Shown one piece after another: positions 54,422 to 64,000 of a stretch of DNA of 64,000 bases (position 1 is the stretch's first letter; every line of letters starts with the position of its first letter). The stretch is from Erinaceus europaeus (taxonomy: Eukaryota; Chordata; Mammalia; Eulipotyphla; Erinaceidae): NCBI RefSeq assembly GCF_950295315.1, contig NC_080172.1, positions 117,604,564 to 117,668,563 on the forward strand, in the 5' to 3' direction. Under the pieces are notes generated by a model. That model made no database searches, was not told the origin of the DNA, and worked only from the letters and a program-made list of their open reading frames with translations. Made by a program: the position numbers and the translations under genes.

Positions 54422-54620
54422 ATAAAACTTTAAAAATATCATTTATTTACTGTACAGAGACAGAGAGAAGGAGGAGCTAGAGGGGGAGAGACATCTATCT
54501 GCAGCACTGCTTCATCACTTGCAAAGCTCTTCCCAGGCCAGTTGGGACTGGGGCCTTGAACCCAGACCCTTGTGTGTGGTGAGGTGTGCGTTCAGCTGGG
54601 TGCCCCACCCCGGCCCCTCT
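54422..54620 (-). repeat. Family A SINE, antisense, diverged
   Basis: GGGGCCTTGAACCCAGACCC B box complement, CCACCCCGGCCCC head complement. Confidence 0.8.
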
Positions 54621-54723
54621 AGCACACTTGTGACCGGTCCAGAAGAGAGAGGACCAGCTGCAGACCAGCTCTTCCTGGGCTGTAGCGCAGAGGGCTTCTG
54701 GTCCTTCCAGGATATCCCGCACG

Positions 54724-54833
54724 GAGCCCCAGACAGTGATGCCGGCCGGGGCAAGGGAAGGCACCAGGCTGTCCTCGGGAGCCCCAGACAGTGATGCCGG
54801 CCGGGGCAAGGGAAGGCACCAGGCTGTCCTCGG
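54724..54833. repeat. 55-bp perfect tandem duplication
   Basis: GAGCCCCAGACAGTGATGCC... repeated exactly at 54724-54778 and 54779-54833. Confidence 0.97.
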
Positions 54834-55740
54834 GTTGCTCGGTCCAGCTGGAAGGCCCAGAGCCGGAGACCCTCACTTGCTTCCCCAGGGGCAGCGGGGT
54901 CATGGAACTCGATGGAACTCGGCGTTCTCCCACCTGGAGGCTGAGTCCCATCTCCGTGACCTGTGGCCGCCGCCATGTGCTGCGGTCTGTACTATTCTCA
55001 TAAGGCATGTTTCAGCCTTTGTGTGGAGCCGTGCTCTGCACACCCTGGATCCTCTTAGTGCAGGTGGGCAGATCACTGGCTTTAATGTGAGTCTGACTCC
55101 AGAGCTGTGCTGCCACCACGACCGTCCAGTTCCCAAGCAGCTGCACCCCCGGTAGATTTAGATTCTTCATGACCGCTTGGGGTTGCCGCCTTTCCAGCCT
55201 GCCCACGCAGCCTCTGGCCTGCTTTCTGTTTCTGTAGAGACTTCTGGAGGGATGGCGGGAACCATTTAATCCGTAGTCTCTTGTATGCTGTTGAAGCGCC
55301 TAGACTGGAGGCCCGGCCTGGGTGCCCGGGCCCCGACCCTGCTTCCTGCTGCTCTGGTTTCCCTCGGGTCCAGTGGACTCTGAGCTCTTACCGGGAGGGA
55401 AGTGTGGCTGGTGAGAGCAGCTCGCTCAGGTTGTCAGCGCTGAGGCGGAGACCACAGCAGAGAGCTCCGCACTGTCGCCGCCAGTAGCACCAGGAGACCG
55501 TGCTGAGTCTAGCGGACTTGACGCGACCCCCAGCCTCCAGCTCTGGCTATGCTGCTAGGTGTGTGCCACCTGCCCTCCACCTCTGGATGAGCCCTTCCGG
55601 CCCACTCTCTGTCCCAGGCCCGGGCCACGAAGGAGTCCGTGCCAGGGCTGCTCTTCTTGGCGTCCCAGTCTCCTGCCCCAGGCTCAGTGTGGTCCAGTCG
55701 CCGCCCCTGTAGGTAGCTCGGCCGCACTGAAGTGTGGTTC
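54834..55740. other. Intronic sequence, no feature
   Basis: Nothing recognised. Confidence 0.35.
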
Positions 55741-55742
55741 AC

Positions 55743-55769
55743 CTGCTGCTGCTGCTGCTGCTGCTGCTG
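55743..55769. repeat. (CTG)9
   Basis: Nine uninterrupted CTG units. The poly-Ala/poly-Gln frames here are artefacts. Confidence 0.95.
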
Positions 55770-56960
55770 GAGTAATCGGAACTTTGTTTGAGAGCCTGGA
55801 CAACTAGTGACTAGCTCGGTGGTTTTCAGTGGGTCCTTTGGCACCCCCGGGCCCAGAGCCGGGTGCCTTGTCTGCTTGTGCGTGTGGCGGTGGGGGGGGT
55901 GTCTCGGGCAGTCGGGGCTCATGTCTAGGGCTCTGCTCCCGTCAACTGTGGCAGCCCCACTTTCACGATGTCCTGAGGAAGGGTGTTCTAAGGAAGGGTT
56001 GGTTGGCTGGGCAGGGGTGCTGCTGTGGAAGAGAGAAGGAGTCACGGAGGCAGCGGAGTGCTTTCCACTTTTGAGATGAGGGGCCTGAGGCCCTGTCCCT
56101 CAGGGAAGGGTTAGGACGGACCAGGCTCCCTCAGGGAAGACCCCCACGCGCCCTCACGCCCCAGCATGATAGGATGCCTGCACTGCCAGCCCGAGGCTGC
56201 AGATCTCCCTCGGTTTTCTGTGCGTCTGCCTCAGAGTGCACACAGACCACTTTCAGGGCGAGGAGGGACTCATGTCAGGCTATTTCTGACTGAGCCGGAA
56301 GGGCTGGGCCGGCGGCTCAGATAGAGGACGAGGCAGCTGGAGCAGGTGGGTCCTGACCGCGGCTCCCAGCATCACACAGTGGTCTCTAGAAGTGGGCAGG
56401 AGGGCTCATTGCCCCTTGGTCGGCTCTGACGCTGACAGATCCTCCTGCGAGGCAGCCTGCGGTGCTGAGGACAGTTTCCCTGCCCGCCCGCCCGCCACCA
56501 CCTTCTGTGACACGAAGGAGGCTGCTCCCGCAGGCAGGTGCCCAGGAGCCGGGGGCCTGCCTGCGCACCCCACGCGGCGGCTGTCTCCTACTGTGGGGGT
56601 TTCTCCCCCACGGGCTGGACTGGCAGCCACATCCGTTTCAGGACACACGGCTCTCTCTTCCCGTGGCAGGCGCCGGAGGTGGCGTAGAGGCTGCTGCTTT
56701 GTCCAGCGTCTGAGGAGGGAGTCTTTCCGACTACGGAAACCCCTGCCCGTCCCCCTTTCAGTGTTCCAGAACCTTGGCAGCGGCGGGGGCTGGCAGTTTC
56801 CCCGGGGGACAAATCGGAGAGGAATTTTCAGAGCGTAGAGTTGGGGTGGGGGTGGGGGTGGAGGCATGAGTCCCAGAAAACAAAAGGAAGCAGAGACAGC
56901 TGACGCTGAAGATTCCTTCTCCAGGAATGCAAGGCGGGCTTTTGCTTGGCTGCCGGATGC
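55770..56960. other. GC-rich intronic sequence, no feature
   Basis: Nothing recognised; frames of 148 and 233 aa (56392-57107) are compositional or repeat-driven. Confidence 0.35.
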
Positions 56961-56965
56961 GAGGC

Positions 56966-57047
56966 CCCCAGCCCCAGCCCCAGCCCCAGCCCCAGCCCCA
57001 GCCCCAGCCCCAGCCCCAGCCCCAGCCCCAGCCCTAGCCCCAGCCCA
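56966..57047. repeat. (CCCCAG)n, 11 perfect units plus variants
   Basis: Perfect to 57031, then CCCTAG and CCCAG variants. The minus strand reads (CTGGGG)n. Confidence 0.96.
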
Positions 57048-58180
57048 GCATATACTCTGCACACATACCCTCCCCCTCTCCAGGCCTGTGAGCCACATCC
57101 ACCACACGTGTCAGTGTTTGAAGGACGGGGAAGGATAGGCCCGGCATCTGACCGTGCCTCCGTCACGAGGAGATGCATCGACTTGCAGGGGATTGGAGCC
57201 CCGGCTTGTGATCGCCCCTGGGAGAAGCAGGCGAGCTGCTGTTCCGTTCGTTTCTTCCCGTGTCGATGAGAGTATGGCCAGAGGCCCGGGGCAGGGCAGG
57301 AGGCAGCCCCACGTCCTCTGCGCCCTTCCCTGACTTTGTAGCGTCGCACAGCCCCCCATCACGGCACCGCATGCATGTTCCTGCTTCCTTTCTGGCTGCT
57401 CTCTGGGGGCCAGCTGCGGGTCTGTCCCGAGCAAATACTGAAGCAGTGGGGAGGGGGGTGGGCTGTACAGCAGCGGGACGTGCAGCGCAGATCCTAAGCC
57501 TGGGAGACCCACAGCTCGTGGAGGCAAGTCTGGACTTAGGGGAGCAGACCTGGGTTCAGTGCTGACATCGTCTGGCGCCGGGACTGGAAGCTGAGTGAGC
57601 TCAGGCGGCTCCTTCTGCTGTGCTGTAGTTCTCCCCCCCCCCATAAATAAGTACAGGCTTTATTTTTTTCTTGGTTAGAGTGGCAGCAGGATTGGGCAGA
57701 GCAGATGTGTGGGTGCCTGAGGGGTGAGTGGTGCCCGTGCTGTGAGATGTGCAGAAGGAGTGAGCCGGGTGCAAACAGCCGGGCGTTAGACCGTGCCCCT
57801 GGCTGGCAGCGCCTGGGCCTTGTGCAGTCAGTCGCTAGGCATCGCTGGCTTCCAGGTGCTCGGAGGCTTCTGCTGCCAGGGCGGTGCCCGTGCCCTCCCA
57901 CTTCAGTGGGCACTGGTGCGTGGCATCCCGGCAGGCTGTGATTTCTCAGTCTGGCTCCCGAACAGAAGAGAGTAGTGCCACTCCTCAGTGAACGTGGCAA
58001 GTGCCCTGTCCCCAAGGGGCTGTAGCCTGGCTGAGCCCCTCAGTGATAGGGGGCAGCTGGAAGCCCGTGGAAGCCGGGCTGTGGCCTGCGCTGTGACCTG
58101 AGCATCCCTGGCCCAGCTGCCCAGTTGCCTGTGAGTTTCGCTTCCAGGGTTGGATGTGGACGAAGTCAGGTGGGTTCATA
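57048..58180. other. Intronic sequence, no feature
   Basis: Nothing recognised; the C9 run at 57632 is notable only as low complexity. Confidence 0.35.
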
Positions 58181-58182
58181 GA

Positions 58183-58350
58183 GTACAGGGCCTGGGGCAG
58201 TGGCCCACTGTGTGCCAGGAACTGGGTTCAAGACCCTGCATCCTGAGAAGGGGCTTCATGAGCAGTGAAGCCCGTCTGCAGGTGTCTCCTTTCTGTCTCT
58301 TCCCTTCCCTCACATTTCTGTCGGTCTCTATCAAGACAAAAAGCAAAAAC
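58183..58350 (+). repeat. Family A-like SINE, diverged
   Basis: GGGGCAGTGGCCCACTGTGT head, TGGGTTCAAGACCC B box, GTCTGCAGGTGTCTCC body. Confidence 0.75.
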
Positions 58351-58880
58351 AAAGCTGCTGCTGTAGGCATGGCAACCTGGGGGCGGGGGGAAGGTGGGCG
58401 AGGAGGGTAGAAACGTGAAGACAGGCCATGACAGCCACCCTGTGGCTTCCTGCCAGCTCTAGGACAGCTTCCTCGCACCCCAGGAAGTGTTTTCAGGTTC
58501 AGACCCAGGTAGAGCAGGCAGGAGGCAGGAGGCGGGCTCAGGCACAAGACCCTCGGCACCGGGCGGGCGCAGGGTTGCCTGTGGCCTCTTCACAGTTACT
58601 GTTCTCAAGGGGCCAGTGAGGTCGGGCGACCGCGGACAGGTAAGCCTCCGCTGCTTGCATCGTGCTGCTCTTTGGAGTGACCCCGGGGTGGGATGGGGGC
58701 TGGGGGCCCACCAGGGAAGGGGTGCAGCGCAGGGAACGCCTGCCAGCATAGCCCAGAGGGGAGAAGCCACTCAGCCCAACTCAGAGCAGGGCCAAGGTCG
58801 CGGTAGGCCTCGCACTCTGCTCCCAGCGCTCTCTGCCCCAGGACACTGGGCGAGGCTTCTGGCAGCTGACTACAGGTGTC
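58351..58880. other. Intronic sequence, no feature
   Basis: Nothing recognised; the 164-aa frame at 58487-58981 runs into a SINE. Confidence 0.35.
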
Positions 58881-58881
58881 T

Positions 58882-59098
58882 GCAGGCGGCACCTGGTGAA
58901 GCCCACACCTTACCATGCGCAGGGACCCGGGTTCAAGCCCCTGGTCCCCACCTGCAGGGTGGAAGCTTCGAAAAGAGGTGAAGTAGGGCTGCAGTCTCTC
59001 TCTCTCTCTTTCCCTCTCTGTCTCCTTCCGTCTCAGTTTCTCGTTGTCTGTCCAGCAAATGAATAAATACATAATAAAGTCTTAACAAAGATTTAAAA
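58882..59098 (+). repeat. Family A SINE
   Basis: CGGGTTCAAGCCCCTGGTCC B box block; head eroded; tail GAATAAATACATAATAAAG. Confidence 0.88.
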
Positions 59099-59099
59099 T

Positions 59100-59505
59100 A
59101 AAGAATAACTTAAAGGATTTAGTTTAAAAAAAAAACCCCACAAAATTGACTACAAGCCAGTTGGCCTCTGCTCTGTGCTCTGGTCTCCCTCACTTTGGTT
59201 TCTGCCCCTGCGCTGCAGCATAAGGACCTTGTGTTGGGCCCCTCGGCACCCTGTGGAGAAGATGGGGGGCTGTGGCTGCCGTCTGTTCCCTCATAGGGGC
59301 TGGAGACCCCTCGCCAGGCTCAGTGTTGCAGACACTGTCCCGGCCCTCAGCTCCCAGGGACACAGGCCGGTGTGACAGTGTCCTTGCCGGACAGCCTGGG
59401 CACCTCGGGACAGTCTCTCCTGTTAACAGTCGAAGCGTTCAGAGTGTCTCCTCCCGGCCAAGCACTCAGCGTGGAGCCTCCTCACAGCCCAGCGGGTCAG
59501 TCCGC
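59100..59505. other. Intronic sequence, no feature
   Basis: Nothing recognised. Confidence 0.35.
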
Positions 59506-59507
59506 TG

Positions 59508-59660
59508 CTGGCATCTGCCCATTTTAGAGAGGCTGAAACTGAGCCGCGTAGACATTGCGGGAACCGGCAAGAGGCCGGCCAGGATGGGGAACCCGAGCTG
59601 GGCTCTGGGCGCCGGCTGGTACCCATGCCCTGTCGGAGGTTTGGTTTTCTCTTCTCAAAT
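59508..59660 (-). repeat. MIR, antisense
   Basis: CCCATTTTAGAGAGGCTGAAACTGAG-type block (59518-59543) and GGAACCCGAGCTGGGCTCTG. Confidence 0.65.
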
Positions 59661-59924
59661 GGGCTGAGGGACTAGTCCTGCGAGGCTGCGCCTGGGCCGC
59701 GAGGACCCTCCTCGGCACGCAGCTGCTTCTGCGGCTCCCACGCGGCCCGGGACGGAAGCTTCAGGACATGGCGGACTCCCCCTTGTCCCTTTATGGTCCG
59801 GCCTCCCCCGGGCCCGGGTAGGCTGGGCGTGGGTTGGCTAGAAATCGTGATAGAAATCGTGGGCTGGATAGAAATCTGCTCGGAGCAGGGCGTCTGTGCA
59901 GCTTAGAAGCCCCAGGGGCCAATG

Positions 59925-60010
59925 TTCCAGCTCCATGACCCTGAGGGCCGCTGGCAGCCCGTCTGCAAAATGGGGACAGTTGTACAAGACTGTCACAACC
60001 AGAGAATCAC
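59925..60010 (+). repeat. MIR fragment
   Basis: CCATGACCCTGAGGGCCG and GTCTGCAAAATGGGGACAG. Confidence 0.65.
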
Positions 60011-60640
60011 ATGACGGCGCCCAGATACCTGCATCTACTGCGGTGGAGGGTCCTGGGAGCAGAGCAGGGGTGGGGGGCACGCGGTATTAGGCCCCTGGCC
60101 TGGGCAGGAGCCCTTTGCGTGTGACTGTGCCCGGCTGTCTGAGGTGCTTGCTCAGCCCCCCCCCCCCCCAGCTGCCTGATGGAGAGACCCCACCCTCCGC
60201 TCTTAATTGGCCGCTTTCAGTACTGGGTTATTTAAGACCACGCTTGGCCCACTGCCCGACTCACTGCCGTGGGGGGGCAGGGGCGGGGGCCGGGGAGGGG
60301 AGAGCTGCTGGTCTGGTGGACTTTGTGAAATTCCCCGGCATACAGGCTCCTCTCTGGGCAGGGTCAGTGCCACCTCCCAGGACACAGCGACACTCCCTTC
60401 CAGCCCCCTCAGCCTGACAGGAGCAGCTGGGAGCGGGTTGGAATAACTGTGCAGAAAGGCAGTACCCCCCAGCCCCGGGGATTCTGGAAGGCATCTGAGC
60501 CAGCTCAATCAGTCAGGAAAGCCTTCCTGGAGGAGGCGTCACCTGACTTGTGTTCTGGGGGCGAGGAAGAGAGAACAGCTTGTGCAGAGGCATGAAGGTG
60601 AGGGTGCATGGCAGTGTGCAGTCTGGAGCCAGCCCTGCCC
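60011..60640. other. Intronic sequence, no feature
   Basis: C11 run at 60160; otherwise unique-looking. Confidence 0.35.
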
Positions 60641-60641
60641 G

Positions 60642-60702
60642 CCCTCCCCTCCCCTCCCCTCCCCTCCCCTCCCCTCCCCTCCCCTCCCCTCCCCTCCCCT
60701 CC
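60642..60702. repeat. (CCCCT)n, about 12 units
   Basis: Uninterrupted pentamer run; adjoining frames on both strands are artefacts. Confidence 0.96.
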
Positions 60703-60914
60703 TTGTGGCCTGCTTGGCTCTGTGCTTTGTTTTGCTGTCTCCTTCCCTCTCTCCTCTCCATCTCTCCTTTCTTGCTTGCTTTGGGCTCCATCCTCTTCCT
60801 CTGGCCGACTCGCAGCCTCCCTCTGGACCCCATCTGAGGCAGCGGAGTGCTGTATTGGGGTCCTGTCCCCCACCCTGTCTCCTGATGCCAGGCCTCAGTG
60901 GGTGGCCACATCTT

Positions 60915-61025
60915 CTAGGTCCTGGCACACGGCTTGGGTTATGGAGTCAGAAGACCAGGGTTCGAGTCCTGCCTGCCTCACCTCCCACCCGTAGCTGATA
61001 GTAGAGTAATAGTTCTTCCTGGAAG
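60915..61025 (+). repeat. MIR
   Basis: TTGGGTTATGGAGTCAGAAG and CAGGGTTCGAGTCCTGCC preserve the tRNA-derived MIR head and B box. Confidence 0.75.
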
Positions 61026-61380
61026 GAAGATGGCCCCTGGGCCCAGCTCCCAGTGGCCCCTGAAATACCGTGGGTACCGTGCACACTGCCAAACCTCGGC
61101 TGGGAGGGGACATCACGGCATTGCTTCTCCAGGGTGACGGCAAGACACTGGGTTTGGGGTTTCAGCAGAAACTAGCTGCTTTGCATCACTCCCCCAGGTA
61201 GGGAAGGAGGCGGGGGTGGGAGGACTTAAGTGGAGAAGCCCAGGGAGGGAGGGAGGCTTGGCACCCTCAGCTCGTTCCCAGGGAGCCAGGATCTCAATCC
61301 CCCCAAACCCATGACACTCACCTGAGAGCCCCCCATGGCCCCGCACAGTCCAAAGCCCACAAATGTGTCCTCTTGACTGT
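61026..61380. other. Intronic sequence, no feature
   Basis: Nothing recognised. Confidence 0.35.
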
Positions 61381-61384
61381 CACT

Positions 61385-61495
61385 CCTGCAGGGCAGCTAT
61401 GGCCACACCCTTTTGAATGGATGAGGAAACTGAGTCTCGCTTTTCACAGCTAGAAACTGGCAGAACTCGCACGTGAACCTGGTCCTCTCAGGCCT
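61385..61495 (-). repeat. MIR, antisense
   Basis: ATGAGGAAACTGAGTCTCGC, 'CAGCTAGAAACTGGCAGAAC'. Confidence 0.75.
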
Positions 61496-61672
61496 CAAGG
61501 GTCAGTCAGTGCTGGGCCCCAGCCCTGCAAGTCTCCCTGTCCACCCAGCCTGGGAGACTTCAGGAAGCAAGACGCTGGGGGCCAGGGCAAGGAGGTGGGG
61601 CCTCATGACTGTGGAGCTCCATGGCTGCTTTAATTCCATCCTTTCCTTTCTTTAGTATCTCCTTTCTTCCTT

Positions 61673-61673
<1 letters not shown>

Positions 61674-61739
<66 letters not shown>

Positions 61740-61740
61740 G
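61674..61740. repeat. (TTTC)n microsatellite
   Basis: About 15 units adjoining an antisense SINE. Confidence 0.95.
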
Positions 61741-61872
61741 GGGGTAGAGAGAGAGAACTTGAGAGGGAAGGAGATAGACAGACACCTGCAACACTGTTCC
61801 GCTCCACTGTGAAGCTTCTTCAGCGAGCGGTAACGTGAGCGCTCTCCTGACTGTGCCGCTGCCCAGTCCTCC
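61741..61872 (-). repeat. Family A-like SINE, antisense, shortened
   Basis: GAGAGAGAACTTGAGAGGG body and GTGCCGCTGCCCAGTCC head complement; the B box region is lost. Confidence 0.7.
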
Positions 61873-62185
61873 CTCCACAGCTTCATGTTCTCCCCTCAGG
61901 ATGCAGTCGGCTTGTTGGATGCTGCAGCATTGGTAGTCAAAGAAAGTGGTTCCAGAAAGACCCTCTGGGCAGGTGTGAGGAGTCATCCCAGGGGAGACCT
62001 CGCACTGTTTTGCCTCCTCCCCCTTTTTATTCTTGGAGTTATGCCGTCCATCCGCCCATCCATCCATTCGTCTGTCTGTCCGTTCATTATTTTGAGGGTC
62101 CCTGTGCTTGAGTTCTGGGGGTGGTGCTGCATAAACCAGCAGGAAAGCCTGTCTCCAGGGATCTGGCTAAACCAGAGTTACCAGG
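61873..62185. other. Intronic sequence, no feature
   Basis: CATC/CCAT tetramers near 62045-62085; otherwise nothing. Confidence 0.35.
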
Positions 62186-62187
62186 GT

Positions 62188-62300
62188 CCGTGCCGGGGCG
62201 GTGGTGAGGGGCAGGACTTGCACGTGTGAGGCCCTGAGTTTGGTCTCTGGCTCTGCATGTGGTGGCGGGGTGGTTCTCTCACTCATAAAAGTCTTAACTG
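62188..62300 (+). repeat. C-like SINE, old
   Basis: GTGAGGGGCAGGACTTGCAC head and GAGTTTGGTCTCTGG in place of the B box. Confidence 0.5.
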
Positions 62301-62925
62301 TCTAGGAAGGGCATCTGGGGGGAGCCTCCTCACAGCTGTTGCTTCCCGGCTCAAGCTGTCTGTCCATTGCCACGTCCCTCTCTGTGGAGCGGGCAGTGGG
62401 TGGCTGTCCTGACTCCCCTTGTAGCTCCAGGGGCCCCCCCTTCCCTTGGAATCCCTCTTGAGTCACACACTGGTTTGGGGCGCGCTCTTTGGGTGGAAGG
62501 ATTTGCTGGCTGGAGGTCCACTCCTGCTCCTGGAGCCATGGAACCCTGTGAGCCGGAAGTGAACCGCCATCCTAGGGGTCACCCTGGGCCCACCTTTCCC
62601 GGTGAGGACACTGCGCCTCAGAGGCTGAGCAGCGCGTCTATGGTGGCGGAGCGGGGCTCCTCGGTTCGGGGCAGTGCTGTCTCTGGGTTTGGGTTGGAGA
62701 GTAGGTTTTCCAGCCCCATGGAAGTGCTTGGAGGGCTTCTGGTGTGGTCCTGCCCTGCTGGTGTCCTGGACCAACGGCCACCTCCCCTGGGCTCCGTGGA
62801 GCTGCCCGGCCCGACCCAGTGCTCTCTCTCCCTTGCTCGCCTGCTGGGTAACTGCCGTCTGTCTGTCTGTCTGTCTGTCTGTCCTGCTCTCTGCGCCGAG
62901 CCGTGGCACCTGCTTCGGTTTTCTT
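62301..62925. other. Intronic sequence with (CTGT)n
   Basis: CTGT units at 62857-62882. The 261-aa frame (62367-63152) crosses unique sequence into a SINE and is not a gene. Confidence 0.4.
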
Positions 62926-63211
62926 TTTTCAAATATTCATGGATTCCCTTTTTGTTGCCCTTGTTGTTTTACTGCTGTAGTTGTTGTTGTTGTTGTCTGT
63001 CGTTCCTTGTTGGACAGGACAGAGAGACATGGAGAGAGGAGGGCAAGACAGAGAGGGGGAGAGAAAGACAGACACCTGCAGACCTGCTTCACCGCCTGGG
63101 AAGCGACGCCCCTGCAGGTGGGGAGCCGGGGGGCTCGAACCGGGATCCTTAGGCCGGTCCCTGCGCTTTGCGCCACCTGCGTTTAACCCGCTGTGCTGCC
63201 GCCTGACTCCG
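62926..63211 (-). repeat. Family B SINE, antisense
   Basis: GGGGCTCGAACCGGGATCC B box complement and GCTGCCGCCTGACTCCG head complement. Confidence 0.93.
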
Positions 63212-63227
63212 TCCAGTTTTCCTGAGT

Positions 63228-63398
63228 ACTACTTGTGTGTTTATTGGGCAGAGACACAGAGAAATTGAGAGGGATGGGGGAGAGAGGGAGACAGACGGAC
63301 AGATACCTAGAGTACTTCTTCACCACTCCTGAAGCTTCACGTGGGGGCTTGAACCCGGGTACTGGCACTCAGCCTGGTGTGCCACCGCCTACACCCCT
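63228..63398 (-). repeat. Family A SINE, antisense, shortened
   Basis: GGCTTGAACCCGGGTACTGG B box complement; about 20 bp around the CCTGCAGG block are missing. Confidence 0.85.
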
Positions 63399-64000
63399 TC
63401 GGCCCCTTGCCGGGAGGACACGAGACCCAGGTGGCCAACAGCAAGCACAGTGCCGAGGGGATGCTCAGTGCTACTGCCCGGGCGAGAAGGGGTTAAGCAG
63501 TTCTTGCTGCGCTGGACTCTCGCTGGTCTCCGTTCCTCACACCACACAGGCCATCTGGCTCCACAGATGCCAGACTGCGTTCCATCTGCCCCCAGGCAAA
63601 GTCACCAGGAGGAGGCCTGCGGGGTGGGTGTGGACCAGCCTTCTGTCCTCTGGAGGTCAGGCAGGTGAGGAAAGGTCCCCGGGGCAGACTGCCCAGGTGG
63701 TGGTGGCAGGACACCTGGAGGCTCAGGAGAGCAGCGTGGGGAAGGGGAGCCCTGGGAAGGAAGAACGCAGCATCTCGGCCCTGGGCCAGCCGTGGGCGGC
63801 CAGAAACACAGTCCGCCCAGCAGCACAGGCAAAGAACCTGTAGACTGTGTAACTCACGGCCGCAAAGCGCTGTTGCCCCATTTCTTAGACGAGGGCGGGT
63901 GTCGGCCGGGTCCCTCCCCGCGGCCTCGGCCCGCTGTCCTCCCTCACTAACCATGGGGCCACAGGGGATCAGGAGGCTCGGAGCCCCAGGCCGTGGGCCC
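63399..64000. other. Intronic sequence, no feature
   Basis: GC-rich; frames of 202 and 153 aa lack domains. Weak MIR-like signal near 63870. Confidence 0.35.

Noticed and set aside
56406..57349. Frames with poly-(Gly-Ala), poly-(Leu-Gly) or poly-(Pro-Ser)
   Set aside because: Products of the CCCCAG hexamer repeat.
62367..63152. 261-aa plus-strand frame
   Set aside because: Joins unique sequence to an antisense family B SINE; no domain or splice evidence.

Overview
This is a mammalian genomic window. Three tRNA-derived SINE families, a recent LINE-1 lineage and a 3' fragment of a Vingi-type non-LTR retrotransposon point to a hedgehog (Erinaceidae, probably Erinaceus or Atelerix). To my knowledge Vingi has been reported in mammals only from hedgehogs (Kojima, Kapitonov and Jurka, from memory), and the SINEs fit the ERI-type hedgehog SINEs. 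There are no operons, CRISPR arrays or prokaryotic features.

Only one host gene is supported. It is the first coding exon of IFFO2 (intermediate filament family orphan 2) at about 50.83-51.43 kb on the + strand, inside a CpG island (about 49.70-51.50 kb) with a dense array of GC boxes. The rest of the window to 64 kb is read as IFFO2 intron 1, starting with a roughly 30-unit poly-C minisatellite. Positions 1-49.7 kb are upstream intergenic sequence made almost entirely of repeats. No later IFFO2 exon is visible.

Repeat labels used here. Family A is a SINE whose head reads like GGGGCCGGGTGGTGGCGCAC. Family B is a SINE whose head reads like GGGAGTCGGGCGGTAGCGCA. Family C is a SINE with a head of the type 'GGGGAGATAGCATAATGG' and a GGTTCAATCC B box; a looser set of copies is called C-like. 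Module H is a roughly 60-base 3' extension bounded by GCCTCCAG and CTGGAGGC, found on long forms of A and B. Element D is a polyadenylated retroposon of up to about 750 bp with no recognised coding capacity. Where direct repeats flank a copy they are reported as target-site duplications (TSDs).

Layout. 0-2.3 kb: 5' end of an inverted young L1. 2.4-9.6 kb: element D, SINEs, an unnamed old repeat and a young L1 3' end. 9.7-20 kb: old L1 pieces riddled with SINEs, an inverted repeat (14.2/15.1 kb), a 365-bp solo LTR and a decayed tRNA-Lys copy. 20.4-27 kb: element D, then a TSD-flanked 5.39-kb L1. 27.4-30 kb: a 695-bp solo LTR inside an old L1, then an unusual L1 5'-end-only insertion. 30-49.7 kb: MIR, L2, hAT and SINE debris, the Vingi fragment nested in a SINE (36.4-37.3 kb) and the longest element D copy (38.7-39.5 kb). 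49.7-64 kb: IFFO2 promoter, exon 1 and intron 1. SINE density is visibly lower in the intron and satellite-type repeats are prominent.

Nearly all long open frames are explained by L1, SINEs, simple repeats or GC-rich sequence. No new cellular system was found. The most interesting items are the Vingi fragment, the element D family, the IFFO2 start-codon change with its adjacent minisatellite, the L1 oddities and the two fully resolved solo LTRs.
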